Source of the DNA: Obelidium mucronatum
Taxonomy: Eukaryota > Chytridiomycota > Chytridiomycetes > Chytridiales > Chytriomycetaceae
Length of the DNA stretch: 64,000 nucleotides
NCBI GenBank assembly: GCA_025765595.1
Contig: JAIVFH010000005.1
Location: 496,001-560,000, forward strand
Reading direction: 5' to 3'
Notes under the pieces: model-generated
Databases searched by the model: none
The model's input: only the letters and a program-made list of their open reading frames with translations
What the model was told of the DNA's origin: nothing
In this document: in pieces, positions 37,327 through 47,100 of the stretch
Layout: each line of letters starts with the position of its first letter
Position numbering within the stretch: position 1 is the first letter of the stretch
Position numbers and translations under genes: made by a program

Positions 37327-38600
37327 ATGACATTCGCTCCAACTGTCTCTCAACGTGTCCAGGCCGAAATGGCAGCTATTCCAGCAACTGACGCTGCCGT
37401 CGAGCTCAGGAACTTCTCCTTCTCCTTTGGAAGCACTGACTCTGGTGCACCACTGATCTTGGACAACGTCACACTCTCGATTCCTCGGGGATCAACTACT
37501 CTGCTGATTGGCGCCAACGGTGCCGGAAAATCTACAATCCTCAAGCTTCTCGCCGGTAAAACACTCACAAAAGACCACGTTAGAGTTCTGGGCAAGCATC
37601 CCTTCTTTGAAAGCTGTCAGGTACATTTTTGATTGTCTTCTTTATCTGTCGTTTTCATTTTGGATGCGTGCGACTGCTTGTTGTGATGGGCGGCGGTACT
37701 CAGTATGACCAACAAACACGTCAACTTGCGTTTTCAGTGACCACCATCCTGGATTTGAAATCACCCCCTTAAAAAATTATCTTGTTTTTTCCTTTAACTC
37801 CCATTTCAAATCAATATAAAAATACTCACACTCCCCACATTATTAGGGAATCACCTACCTCGGAACCGAATGGGCCCACAACCCAATCGTCCGCCGCGAC
37901 GTACCCGTATCCCGCCTCCTCAAAACCCTCGGCGCCGAACGCCACCCCGACCGAACATCCCGCCTCCTTGACATTATGGATGTGAATGTCGACTGGCACA
38001 TGCACCAAGTCTCTGATGGACAACGTCGACGTGTTCAGATTGTGTTGGGGTTGATGGAACCCTGGGATATTCTGTTGTTGGATGAAGTGACGGTGGATTT
38101 GGATGTGCTTGTGCGGAAGGATTTGATTGACTTTTTGAAGGAGGAGACTCAGTTGCGTGGAGCTACTGTTGTGTAAGTTTTTACTTATTCTTTTTGGTAG
38201 GAACACTGCAGTTACTAAACTTATATATACGCCTCCCTTTTTTGTCTCTCTATACAGTTATGCTACTCACATCTTTGACGGTCTCGGTGGATGGCCTACC
38301 CACGTTATCCACATGGCCGAAGGCAAGGTGGACATTGTAAGAGAAATCGAAGGCCCCGGTGGATTCCCAGAACTCGAGGAAATGCGCGCCTTGACTCGTT
38401 CCGCCACTGGTACAAACCAATACGAAGACAACAGCGCTTTGCTCCGTGTCGTTGAGCGTTGGTTGAGAGAAGACTACAAGTACAGAGCAAGAACAAGTCA
38501 GCGAACGAATGCGGATGGAATGTTGTTGAGTAGATGGCAAATGTTGTCGGAGAATATGAAGGCTTATGGAGACAAGTACTTACAATTACTGGAAGGGTGA
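37327..38600 (+). CDS. CAF16: CAF16, Ccr4-Not associated ABC ATPase
   Basis: Three exons, 37327-37620, 37847-38172 and 38258-38600, give 320 residues, the usual length of the family. It is a soluble single ABC domain without membrane segments. Walker A is [19 protein letters not shown]; the signature is [19 protein letters not shown], with the variant SDGQ typical of Caf16; Walker B is [14 protein letters not shown]. The C-terminus has the family block [19 protein letters not shown]. In yeast, Caf16 associates with the Ccr4-Not complex and RNA polymerase II mediator components. The first intron (226 nt) is unusually long for this window. No frame problem is seen. Confidence 0.93.
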
Positions 38601-38678
38601 AAACTAGAGCTTTTTTTTTTTTGATAATAAAATTGGGGGGATTTATTTTATTCATTCATCTTCTTCATTTGTAGTTTT

Positions 38679-39763
38679 TTAACGAAAGTAATCGGCTTGG
38701 AGGGACTTGGTACGAGAATAAGCTTCGTCAAAAGCAGTGACAACATCCTGTAACACATCAAACAAATTGGTAAAAACAAAATAAAAAACAAAGAGAGAAC
38801 AAACCTTAGGCAAAGGACCTTGCTCACAATCAGCCAAATTCTCCTTTGCGTGCTTCACACTCGAAATTCCAACAACAACCCCATCCCCTTTCGTCTGATC
38901 AATCTTGGAATGGTGAAACAACCATCTATGCGACGCATTCACAAGCGTCATCCCTTCATGTTTGGTAACCACAGCCTTGACATGCTCAACCGCATCAAAA
39001 TACGTGGTATTCCAATATCTCCCGCGATATCTCTCACCCTGAGACGTGTTTGGGTCAAACCGAGCACCACCCTCAGGATCCGTTTCAAACTTGTGAATCC
39101 CACTCAAAATCCCGCCACACAAGAGGATTGTAAGCATAGAACCGCATCCCCAGTTCGCGCAAGCACTGGGAACAACTCCTTTTTCAACGTCCCGCGTGAG
39201 GGCATTGTACATTCCTTGGTAAAGGGTAGGCAGAACAAAGCCCCTTGATTTACAAATCTGGTAAATTTGCATGACTTGCCAGGCAGCGTAGTTGGAGAGA
39301 CCGAGTTCTGTGAAGGTTCCTTCCTTGTATAATTCCTGGACGGCTTCAAGGGTCTTTTCAAAGGGGGTTGCATGATCCGGGGCATGCAGGTAAAAAACGG
39401 GGACGCTTTGGACGCCCAGGGCATTCAAGGAGGCTCTGAACATTGCCTTGAGCTTGGTTGGTTCGTGGTCACCGAGTTGGAAGGGGTACGCTTTTGTGTG
39501 GACTTGGAAGCCTTGTGAAAATACGCCGAGCTCTTGTAATACTTGTTCAGTGTTTCCTTCGCAGTACATTCGGGCCGTGTCGAGTTCCGTGTGGCCGTGG
39601 CTTTTGAAAATGTCGAGGATCTCTTGGATTACTTTGCGGTCTTGGATGCGGCCGCCGACACCGGATCCGAATGTCATTGTCTTTTTTCGATTATTGTTAG
39701 CGGTGGTTAGGTTTGTAGGGGGTGGAGCAAACTTACGCCGAGGATAACATGTGGTTGGGTCAT
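38679..39763 (-). CDS. Aldo-keto reductase, AKR7 (aflatoxin aldehyde reductase-like) family
   Basis: Exon 1 is ATG 39763 to about 39737 (MTQPHVILG), exon 2 about 39683-38804, and exon 3 38747-38679. Family blocks are MTFGSGVGG, the ELDTARMY active-site Tyr/Asp region, KAYPFQLG, VFYLHAPDHATPFEKTL, LGLSNYAAWQV, TLYQGMYNALTRDVE, ARFDPNT...RYRGRYWN and VGISSVKHAKENL. It reduces aldehydes and ketones with NADPH in the cytosol. In the middle, three single extra bases (near 39179, 39166 and 39120) put the expected ELFPCLRELGMRFYAYNPL stretch into other frames and then restore the original frame, so the ORF stays open with a wrong segment of about 20 residues. It converges on CAF16. Confidence 0.87.
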
Positions 39764-39831
39764 TTTTGGGTGTGATTTCAAAGCTAATGATGTTTAAATA
39801 CATACACAATCTATTGTACTTTTATTCTAAT

Positions 39832-41286
39832 CTAATTTTCTGTAGCAGTGAAATATTCTTGATCGCTCATTGTAAGCTTACTGGTGGCAGTGTGATAACC
39901 GTCTTCGTTATCCTCCGACGACATGTATTCTGGTGCTGTCACAAACCCATCTTCTCCTGTTCCTGAACTTTTTCCAGACATTGTAGATTTGGAGTCGCTT
40001 TTCATGCTCTTGTGGGATAATGAAGGAATGGGCGATTCCCGTACAGGTCGCGTCCTGGTACCAACTGGAGGCCGCTGTGGAGGCCGAGAGCCAGTGGCGA
40101 CATTTTTCCACCAAACGCCCGCTTTTTGAAGTCCTGATAGACGTCCGCGGTCGTTGTGGCGGTGCCCCTGTTGATGTTGTTCCAACGTACGACGATGATA
40201 CGGAAGGGTCATAACCGTCTCCAGAAAAGAGACTTGACGCGTTTGATTGATTTGTCTGGATTGTAGCTGCTGAAATTGAAATTGAATCATCTGAATTGAC
40301 ACGCGCGGGCTTGGTTTGGGCACTGGGAACAGGACTCGAAGAAGGATCTGACGGCGTGGCAGCAAACGTGACCCTCTTTACCGCCTCGACCTTTGCCGCC
40401 GCCTTGTCCAGCGCGTCTTCGAGCTCGTCAAACATTTCGGCGTCGACCAGGCGCCGGTACGTGTGGCAGTCGCGCAGGGCGTGTTTCTTCGGGCCGACGG
40501 CGGTCGGGTGGATCGCGCACGGCGCGGCCTCGTTCACAAAGTATGGAAACGCGAGCGCCGCCGCGTCGACGGCCGCCGCGACGCCCGCCGCCGCCGCGAA
40601 CGCCGCCGCAAGCTCCGCGAAGCGCCGCTCGCGCACGAGCGCAACGTGCGTGCGGCACTCGCCCAGCGTGTGGCTGGTCGCCGCCGCAGGGTGCAGCGCG
40701 CACGGCCCATCGACGCGCGCGGCTGCCAGCGCGTCCACGAGCGCCGCGTGGCGCGGCGCGGCTGCGCGGCGAGCCGCTGGTACATGCGGCAGTCGGCGAG
40801 CGCGTGTTTGTCGATGTCTGGTGCGTTTGGGTGCAGCGCGCACTGCTGCTGCTGGTTGCTGTTGAGTTCGGGTGCGGGTGCGGGCACGGGAACAGGCGCG
40901 AGCGCCGGAGAGCGAGAGCGCGACTCGGACGCAGACTCAGACTCAGACTCAGCGTGCGTCGGCGACGGCAGGCCGGCCTCCTCAACGTCGCGGCGCGCGC
41001 GCTTGCGGCGGCGGACGAGCACGGCGGCGGCGACGGCGGCAACAAGAAGCAGCGCCAGCAGCGCGCCGACGAGCAGCGGCGTCGGCGTCTGAGGCGGCGG
41101 CGCCACAGTCTCGAGGCTTGGCGCCTGCGTCGTGGACGGCGCGGCTGTCGAAATGGATGCTGACAAATCAGATGCTGCGGATGGCGACGGCGATGCATCC
41201 ACAGTGCGCTGCGTTGCAGGCAGCGGCGGCGACGGCGACGGCGGCGCGAGAGGGCGGCCGTCACTGTCGTGTGGGACGTACTCCAT
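39832..41286 (-). CDS. Single-pass membrane protein with three C-x2-H-x6-8-H-x4-C modules, family unknown
   Basis: ATG 41286 begins MEYVPHDSDGRPLAPP. After a Ser/Pro-rich region of about 70 residues comes one transmembrane helix (LLVGALLALLLVAAVAAAV) followed by RRRKRARR, so the rest should be cytosolic. Three modules follow, each CA(L/I)HP...H-x-L-x-(D/E)-C(R/H), at about 40843-40770, 40703-40640 and 40520-40455, each with an Ala/Leu helix after it. The C-terminus is Ser-rich and ends with EYMSSEDNEDGYHTATSK-type acidic repeats. The frame changes by one base in the GC-rich block near 40750-40763, between modules 1 and 2, with no possible intron there. A second change near 40090 fits a 41-nt intron (GTGGAA...CACAG). 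The Cys/His spacing suggests zinc binding. Function is unknown. Confidence 0.5.
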
Positions 41287-41391
41287 AAATTGTCACAAGC
41301 CGTGATTTGAGAAAACAAGAACAGAAGCAAATAAAACAAAAACCTGAAGAGACTGACAAAGACTAGTTGATTTATTTTGAAAACAGTTTCC

Positions 41392-41718
41392 TCAAGAGCT
41401 CCTTTTGTTCCAAATCAATTCTTCTTGTTGCTCCATCAAGATTGCTACACCAAGATTCTGTAATTCAATCTTGATCAACTCCCTTGGCTTTTCCAAGGTA
41501 AAGCCTTGCGGAGTTCCAGAATACGTTCTCTTCACACCTCTCGTCTTTGCATCTCCACGGCGAATTTGTCGGCCAAGAGTTTTTTGGGCGGCAACCTCTT
41601 CTTGCTCGCGAGCAGCTCTTTGGATGTCGTCGAGACGGTTCACAATTGATGAATCCACTTTCGACTTCTCTTTCTGACATTTGCTGAAGGCTGATGATTC
41701 TTTTTTTTGCGGGGGCAT
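41392..41718 (-). CDS. Small hydrophilic protein, unknown function
   Basis: A single-exon ORF of 108 residues starting MPPQKKESSAFSKCQKEKSK and ending EEELIWNKRSS-like (QQEELIWNKRSS). It is Lys/Glu/Arg-rich and largely helical: DDIQRAAREQEEVAAQKTLG, then a basic turn RRGDAKTRGVKRTY and an amphipathic helix IKIELQNLGVAILMEQQ. No family was recognised. It is the last small gene before the intergenic region with tRNA-Gly and lies downstream of nothing in operon-like spacing. It could be an assembly-factor-like coiled-coil microprotein. Confidence 0.45.
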   Translation of the reverse strand: MPPQKKESSAFSKCQKEKSKVDSSIVNRLDDIQRAAREQEEVAAQKTLGRQIRRGDAKTRGVKRTYSGTPQGFTLEKPRELIKIELQNLGVAILMEQQEELIWNKRSS

Positions 41719-41932
41719 GGCAATTATATTTATTTTATTTCAAGGGGGTTTTTTTTGGACGCATAGGTTTTGGTAAATGCTTATTCCTATGCAGAAAAAT
41801 ACCGCAAAAAAGGAATCATTCAAATGGCCCTTTTTTCTTTTTTTTTTTTTTTTTGGTTGAGTCACAGGGACAATTCTTAAAACCAAGCACTCCCTCCCAC
41901 CTCCCCTACCCAACCAAAAGGACTATTGTGCA

Positions 41933-42004
41933 TGCACTAACCGAGATTCGAACTCGGGTCCACCGCTTGGGAAGCGGTGATTCTAACCACTAAACTATTA
42001 GTGC
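41933..42004 (-). tRNA. tRNA-Gly (CCC)
   Basis: On the minus strand GCACTAA/TTAGTGC forms a perfect 7-bp acceptor stem with discriminator A. The anticodon stem ACCGC/GCGGT encloses loop TTCCCAA, giving anticodon CCC. The T arm is CCGAG-TTCGAAT-CTCGG. It is 72 nt with no intron, and all stems pair fully, so it should be functional. Confidence 0.95.
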
Positions 42005-42318
42005 ACGTCCATGAAGAGGTTTTCATAAATTGAGTCTGCATCGATATTTAACCACAGTATTATTTCTTTGCAGCAGTTTTGTAATCGCGCGTCTGACATC
42101 CTTACAAGCATCGTTGTGGTGTGTGGGTGTGCGTGTCTATGTGTGTACAAACCCCACAAATAAAAAACAAATTCATTTTACAACAAAACAAAAAAAAGCC
42201 AACCAATAATAATAATAATAATAATATTATCTCTATTCAATTATAGGGCTAAAAAAGAATAATGCAAAAAAAAAAGAACATACACAACCAATTACGGACG
42301 TAATTGTCCTCTCATTAA
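42005..42318. other. Intergenic region, A-rich, with AAT microsatellite
   Basis: About 310 bp between tRNA-Gly and the end of the next gene. It contains a GTGTGTG-type tract near 42117-42147, poly-A tracts and seven AAT units at 42205-42225. No coding or RNA signal was seen beyond the likely 3' end of the minus-strand gene. Confidence 0.6.
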
Positions 42319-45241
42319 TCAATAGTCATCATCACTGTCACTGTCCGAAGATTCGTCATCAGACCACCGTAACGCATTGTTCTTTGGCTTTCTGAAAGCC
42401 GTCTTCTTCTCATCTTCTTCTTCTTCATCATCATGTACAAACAAACCACGAAAGTTGGTCAACGGTGGTGCAGAGTGTTCAAAAGATTGATACGACATTT
42501 GTGCCGTCCCGCCACTACCACCCAAGAGATGCGTTGATGAATTCGCAGAACCATTTAAATTGTGCTGCTCGCCGTCGTACCCACCACCAACACCCCCAAA
42601 GCATGAAAATGGTCCACCCATCCACCCACAAAACCAACTCGAACTCTCCTTCTCCGAACCCGCCATCCTCAACTTTTCTCTTTCCCCCCCAAACAACCCA
42701 AACCTACCGACTCCTCCTCCACCTCCCACCATCACCAAATCGACCCGCATTACTACCAAAAGAACATACATCCTCATCAATCGCCATAATCTCATGATAC
42801 CGCCACAACCGCTCAGCCCGCCGCTTCCGCCGCTTCCATTCCCGGAATTTAACTGTATCCGAAGACCCATCCAGCGGCGCCGTGGCCACCTCAAACACCC
42901 CTTCTTCATCGTCGTCGTAGTCTTCTTCTGCTGTAGTCGACGACATGGATCGCGATTGGATTTCAACTTGACTCGCGAATTGAACGCGTCGTTGCTGTCT
43001 CTTTTGCTGTCTTGTTTGTTGCTGTTGCTGCTGCTGCTGTTGTTGCGATGGAAGTGGGATCAAGGGGGGTCGATTTGTTTCAACGGCAGAGGGTGCGGAG
43101 CTTTCAAGTGGGTCTTCGGAGGTGTCGAATCCCATTACAAGCATTCGTTTCACAATGATGGGTTTGATTGTTGGTTGGTGAGTGTTGGTTGTTGTTGTCG
43201 TTGATGATAGAACACTGTTCTGATCCAGAGTGGTTGTTTGGTTGTGGGTGGACATGTTTTCATTCAAATCCATTGAGCCGACATCTTTGGCAGAGTCTCG
43301 CGTAGGATTCGTCATAATGGTGGCGGCGGTGGTGGTGGTGGAGTACGGAGTCCAAGACTTTGCTGATTCTTTAAGTGACTGACTCAAGGCATCTCCCGCT
43401 TGAGATCCAAGTAACCGGCCCCCGCATCCTATACTCTCTCCACGCTTCTGCTTCTCCAAAATCGATTTATACGCAGCTACATCTCCAGGAACGTATTCAA
43501 GCATCGTTCGAGGGACAACTGAAGCTATCGTCGTCGTCGTCTCCTGCTGCTGCTGATGGTGATGGTGACGGTGGAGATGGGCCTGATTCTTCAAAAGCTC
43601 CATTTTGAGCTGCTGCTGTTTCTGTTGTTGCTGTTGAGTAAAAGTCCGAAGTCGACGTAATTCCTTTTCTTCCAGTTTCAGAAACAAGTCTTCAGGAGTT
43701 CCAGCCATGGATTGGGCATTGCATACGCTTCCATAGTATGTGTTGCTAAAAGTAATGAATGATTCGGGGATGATTTTCGGGCCGCCTCCGTTATCGCCTC
43801 CGCCCCTTTTTTTTTTAATTTTTTTTTGTTATTGTTAGGATGGTTAGACTGACATAACCAAAAAATAAAAATAAAATCCCACTTACCACAATTCTGGTCT
43901 GGTTGGACTACAAGAAAAAGAAGCAGCCTTCAATAGAGCCTGACGAGGAGCATCCTGAAAGATTCACTCTTTTCCTGCTGGTACTTCGATTCACAAGGGA
44001 AGGTGATGGGATATAAGCTGAATCTGAAGATAAAGACGAGGATGACCTGTGGAAGCAGTCCTCGGTGGCCCAAGAAGCAGACGTGAATGGTTTCGGTGGT
44101 TGAAGCTGTTGTTGTTGTTGTTGCTGCTGATCAAGAGGATTGACTGACGACTCAAAATGGACATGTCGTTTGCTCTTGACACTGGAGGATGTTGATTTTG
44201 AAACAAGACATGTTGAAGAACCTGGTATAGGGACAGCAGGCGTTGACGTGGGTGAGCCCAAGGGCCGAGCAGAAGAAGAATAAGAAGCAATGTTTTTCAC
44301 GGTTGATCGAGTTGCAGGCGGTGTCATGTCATCGTCATCATCGGAATCCACGCTGTTGTTGCTGTTGCTGTTGCCACACACGCGCCGGTCCGATGCCGGC
44401 AGCTGATTGAAGAAGGACGCTGCCGACGCGTGCGATCCGACGCGCAGCAGCAGGTTGTCGCCGCCGTCGTCGTCGTCGTCGTCCTCGGCCTCGGAGCCCG
44501 TCCCTTGTCGCCGTCGCCGTGGTCCGAGTCGTTCCAGTTGACGCTGCTTTCCGACTGGTCCTCCGACGCCGTCAGCAGCAGCGGCGGCGTGCGGCGGAAC
44601 AGCTCTTCCGTGTCTTCGGAGTGGTCAAAGTGGTCGTGGTGTTGTTGTTGTTGTTCTTGCTCTTGCTGATGCTGCACCGCCGCGATCGAGCCCGCGCTTT
44701 CGACGACGCGCCTGAGCCAGTCGTCCGCGTGCGAGTCCGCGTGCGAGTGCGAGTGCGAGTGCGAGAGCGACGAGTCCGTCGACGCTGCGGACCGGGCCGA
44801 CGACACGCTGCTCAGGCGCGGGCGGCCGAGCCCGAGCGCGTGCCCGAACGAGTGCGGCCTGTGTGCGGCGCCGGCGCTGGCGCTGTCGAGGACCAGCAGC
44901 GACGGCTGGTGGAAGGCGTAGTCGGCGTTGCTGTCGCGGTCAATCAGCGGCGAGTGGCCGTGCAGAAAGTGCCGCTGGCCCCCCTGCAGCTGCAGCTGCT
45001 GCTGGAGGTGCTGCAGCTGGTGCGCCGCCTTCGGGAGCTGCAGCGGCGAACAATGCGCAAAGTGTCCAACCACAAAGAAGCTGTCGCTGCTGAACGAGGA
45101 CGCTGCGTTCTCCTTCTTGTCGTCCATCTCCTGTCCGGCTTCCGTCGGTTGGCGTTTCCGGAGAATGTTTGTGTTTTGAACGGGTGCAGGCGTGGCCTGG
45201 GAGAAATCAGTCGGAAAATTAAATTTTAAAATCACACACAA
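42319..45241 (-). CDS. Large low-complexity protein, function unknown
   Basis: Read as one gene because exons join in phase: a 40-nt intron (GTGAATCGAAG...TTTCAG) near 43992-43950 and a GTAAGT intron near 43890-43810 link the two ORF groups. The N-terminal part (about 45241-44330) has Gln/Leu, Ser-His repeats (SLSHSHSHSHADSHADD) and acidic runs. The middle has KRHVHFESSVNP and the C-terminal part RRVQFASQVEIQ, two short basic-hydrophobic motifs, then KFREWKRRKRRAERLWRY and an acidic C-terminus SDDESSDSDSDDDY. Poly-Gln and Ser/Thr runs are common. The region 44400-45060 is very GC-rich, and the frame changes by one base near 44495-44505. Start ATG 45241 or 45127 are both possible. The C-terminal intron near 42720 was not resolved. 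Confidence 0.45.
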
Positions 45242-45360
45242 TTCCGTCCATCTCCAACAAAAAAGAATGTAATATAAAACGACGCGGTTTTATTGGATCT
45301 AAGAGTGTTTCGGTTCATGCAAGACGCAATAAAATAAATCTGTGTATATAATAACACACT

Positions 45361-46562
45361 TCAAAACATTCCATTGGGGAGGGGAAGCTGAAAGAAGTTT
45401 TGCTGTTGTGGAATGGCTGTGGGTACGTTTGAATAAATAGCTGGAAGAAGAACCGTCACAGTTCTTTTTTGATCTGGTTTACGCTGGTATGGAGTTTGAG
45501 AAGCAACTCTAATGGCTTTCGAAAACCGGTGATATACAGGTGGACGACCAGCAGGTTGACTCGAATGAAGACACATTGGGAATTTGGACGTTCAGGTGTG
45601 GATTAGTTTGAGCGATAGGGCTGCCTGAAGGAGAGGGCAAAAAGTGTCGCTGCTGCTGCTGCTGCTGAGCTGTTGTTGTTGAAGCTGTAGTCTCTGCAGA
45701 ACTAGAACTTGCTTCTGTCTCTGAGCCAAGAGCATCATTCGTGCCTTGATACTGTATTGCTCAGGCGGCATTACGAACTACATTCAGCCATGCCAGGTAT
45801 TCGGGCTCCTTATCCCACAAATCGAATCCAAGGAACAGCGCCACATCCAACTCCAACGCATTGAGGATCTGGGAGGGTATCAGGGCAACTTGACTCCATG
45901 TCTAATTATTGTAATAAAAGTAAAATGTAGTTGTTTTTTTTGGTTAATATCAAAATAAATTAATAACTACTATAATGACTTGTGTAACAAAGTCAGAAAT
46001 TCTTACCTTGTTTGTAAACGTGTTACAACACCCATTCGGAGACTTCATTGCAATCATCAAGGAGACAATAAATACGGTTTTGACATTCATCTTGCTTGCC
46101 ATTCGTGTCAAGACTTGATTTCTTTGGTCCTCCATTGATTCCCCAAATGAAGCCAAGCTTGTAGTTTTCCCAGCACCAGCACCCACCACCAACAATCGCA
46201 GCATTCACTTTCCGTTGCACCTTTTTAATAATAGATAAGGCAAGAACCACAATCGATAGCGAGACTTGTGTTGTCGAGAGTACTTGATCCACGTATTCCA
46301 TCATATCAAATGGAATCACATTCAGTTCTTCGAGACATGTTTCACGACACAGTTGTGCGACAAAGTGGGCTGTAAAGTTCATGAATTCTTTGCTATTGGA
46401 TGCATTTGATGTTCCTGGTGTTGTTGTGGTTGCCGCAGCAGCAGCAGCGGTGGTGGAGGTTGTGGTGTAGAGTGGAGAGACTGGGGAATATTGGTATCCG
46501 TATTGAATGTTTCCAGATTGATAGTGCATCATATGCATGGGTTCTTGGATGCTTGGAATCAT
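45361..46562 (-). CDS. Pho80/Pcl-type cyclin
   Basis: Exon 1 from ATG 46562 (MIPSIQEPMHMMHYQSGN) leads into a cyclin N-terminal helix set: FMNFTAHFVAQLC, FDMMEYVDQVLSTTQVSLSI, VVLALSIIKKVQRK. A GTGAAT intron of about 79 nt joins to DQRNQVLTRMASKMNVKTVF and SLMIAMKSPNGCCNTFTNK. A second intron joins to TWSQVALIPSQILNALELD and VALFLGFDLW...EYLAWLNVV. These are the three core blocks of the fungal CDK-cyclin family that partners Pho85. After VVRN the frame moves +1 to PPEQYSIKARMMLLAQRQKQ at 45769. The Gln/Ser-rich tail to 45361 (ending LPLPNGMF) is assigned to the same gene but its joins are uncertain. Confidence 0.72.
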
Positions 46563-47100
46563 TTGTTGATGATGGTGATGATGTTTTCGAAACAGAAATG
46601 TTTTATGTAGGTGCCATATTTTGACTCTCCTTGTATTTATTTATAAACACCACAAATGAAATTGTGAAACTTCTTGTCACTTTCAGGGGGAAATTGTTTT
46701 GAGATTCATTTTCGTCTTTCGTTTTCCTGCCGTTTCACACTTTCATCACAAAGACTGAAGAAATTTTTACAGGGTCTCATTTTCATCAAACAGCTGCGAA
46801 ATGGAAAAAAAAAAAGTTATTGTTATCATGAAACTGAAATCTTGAATGATTTTAATCAACTGCGCTCGTGATTTGCTCATTTTGGCATAGAATTTTCTGG
46901 CGCTATTGATGATTTCGCTTTCCTGTTACGATCATCCAATCATTGGCGCGGTGGAAATGGGAAAGTCAATGAATTCTTTTGGTAGCTCAAGTTAATTCTC
47001 ATTACTACTCAAAACTAGTCCTTGGGGTTGGTTATGAAGTCATACAACCGTTGTTTATTTCATCATGCCACAATTGTTTCTTATTTTTTTTTTTAAACAA
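46563..47100. promoter_or_regulatory. Intergenic region upstream of the cyclin gene, with E2F-like site
   Basis: About 540 bp separate the cyclin start from the end of the RhoGAP gene; both are on the minus strand. No convincing ORF is present. On this strand TTGGCGCG lies at 46943-46950 and CTGGCGCT near 46907, both resembling E2F/SBF-family TTTSSCGC sites. The rest is A/T-rich with CTTTCGTTTTC-type pyrimidine tracts. Binding is not shown by sequence alone. Confidence 0.35.

Noticed and set aside
39832..41286. Interpretation of the C-x2-H...H-x4-C modules as a retrotransposon gag remnant
   Set aside because: No protease, reverse transcriptase, integrase or terminal repeats nearby, and the modules follow a transmembrane helix.
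40393..41339. Five overlapping long ORFs on both strands
   Set aside because: Same GC-rich effect. Only the minus-strand frames carrying the membrane helix and the repeated Cys/His modules were kept.
44519..45229. Plus-strand ORF of 236 residues
   Set aside because: Arg/Val-rich shadow of the minus-strand low-complexity gene; no motif and no start context.
46674..46871. Plus-strand ORF of 65 residues in the cyclin upstream region
   Set aside because: Short, no motif, biased composition; no support as a gene.
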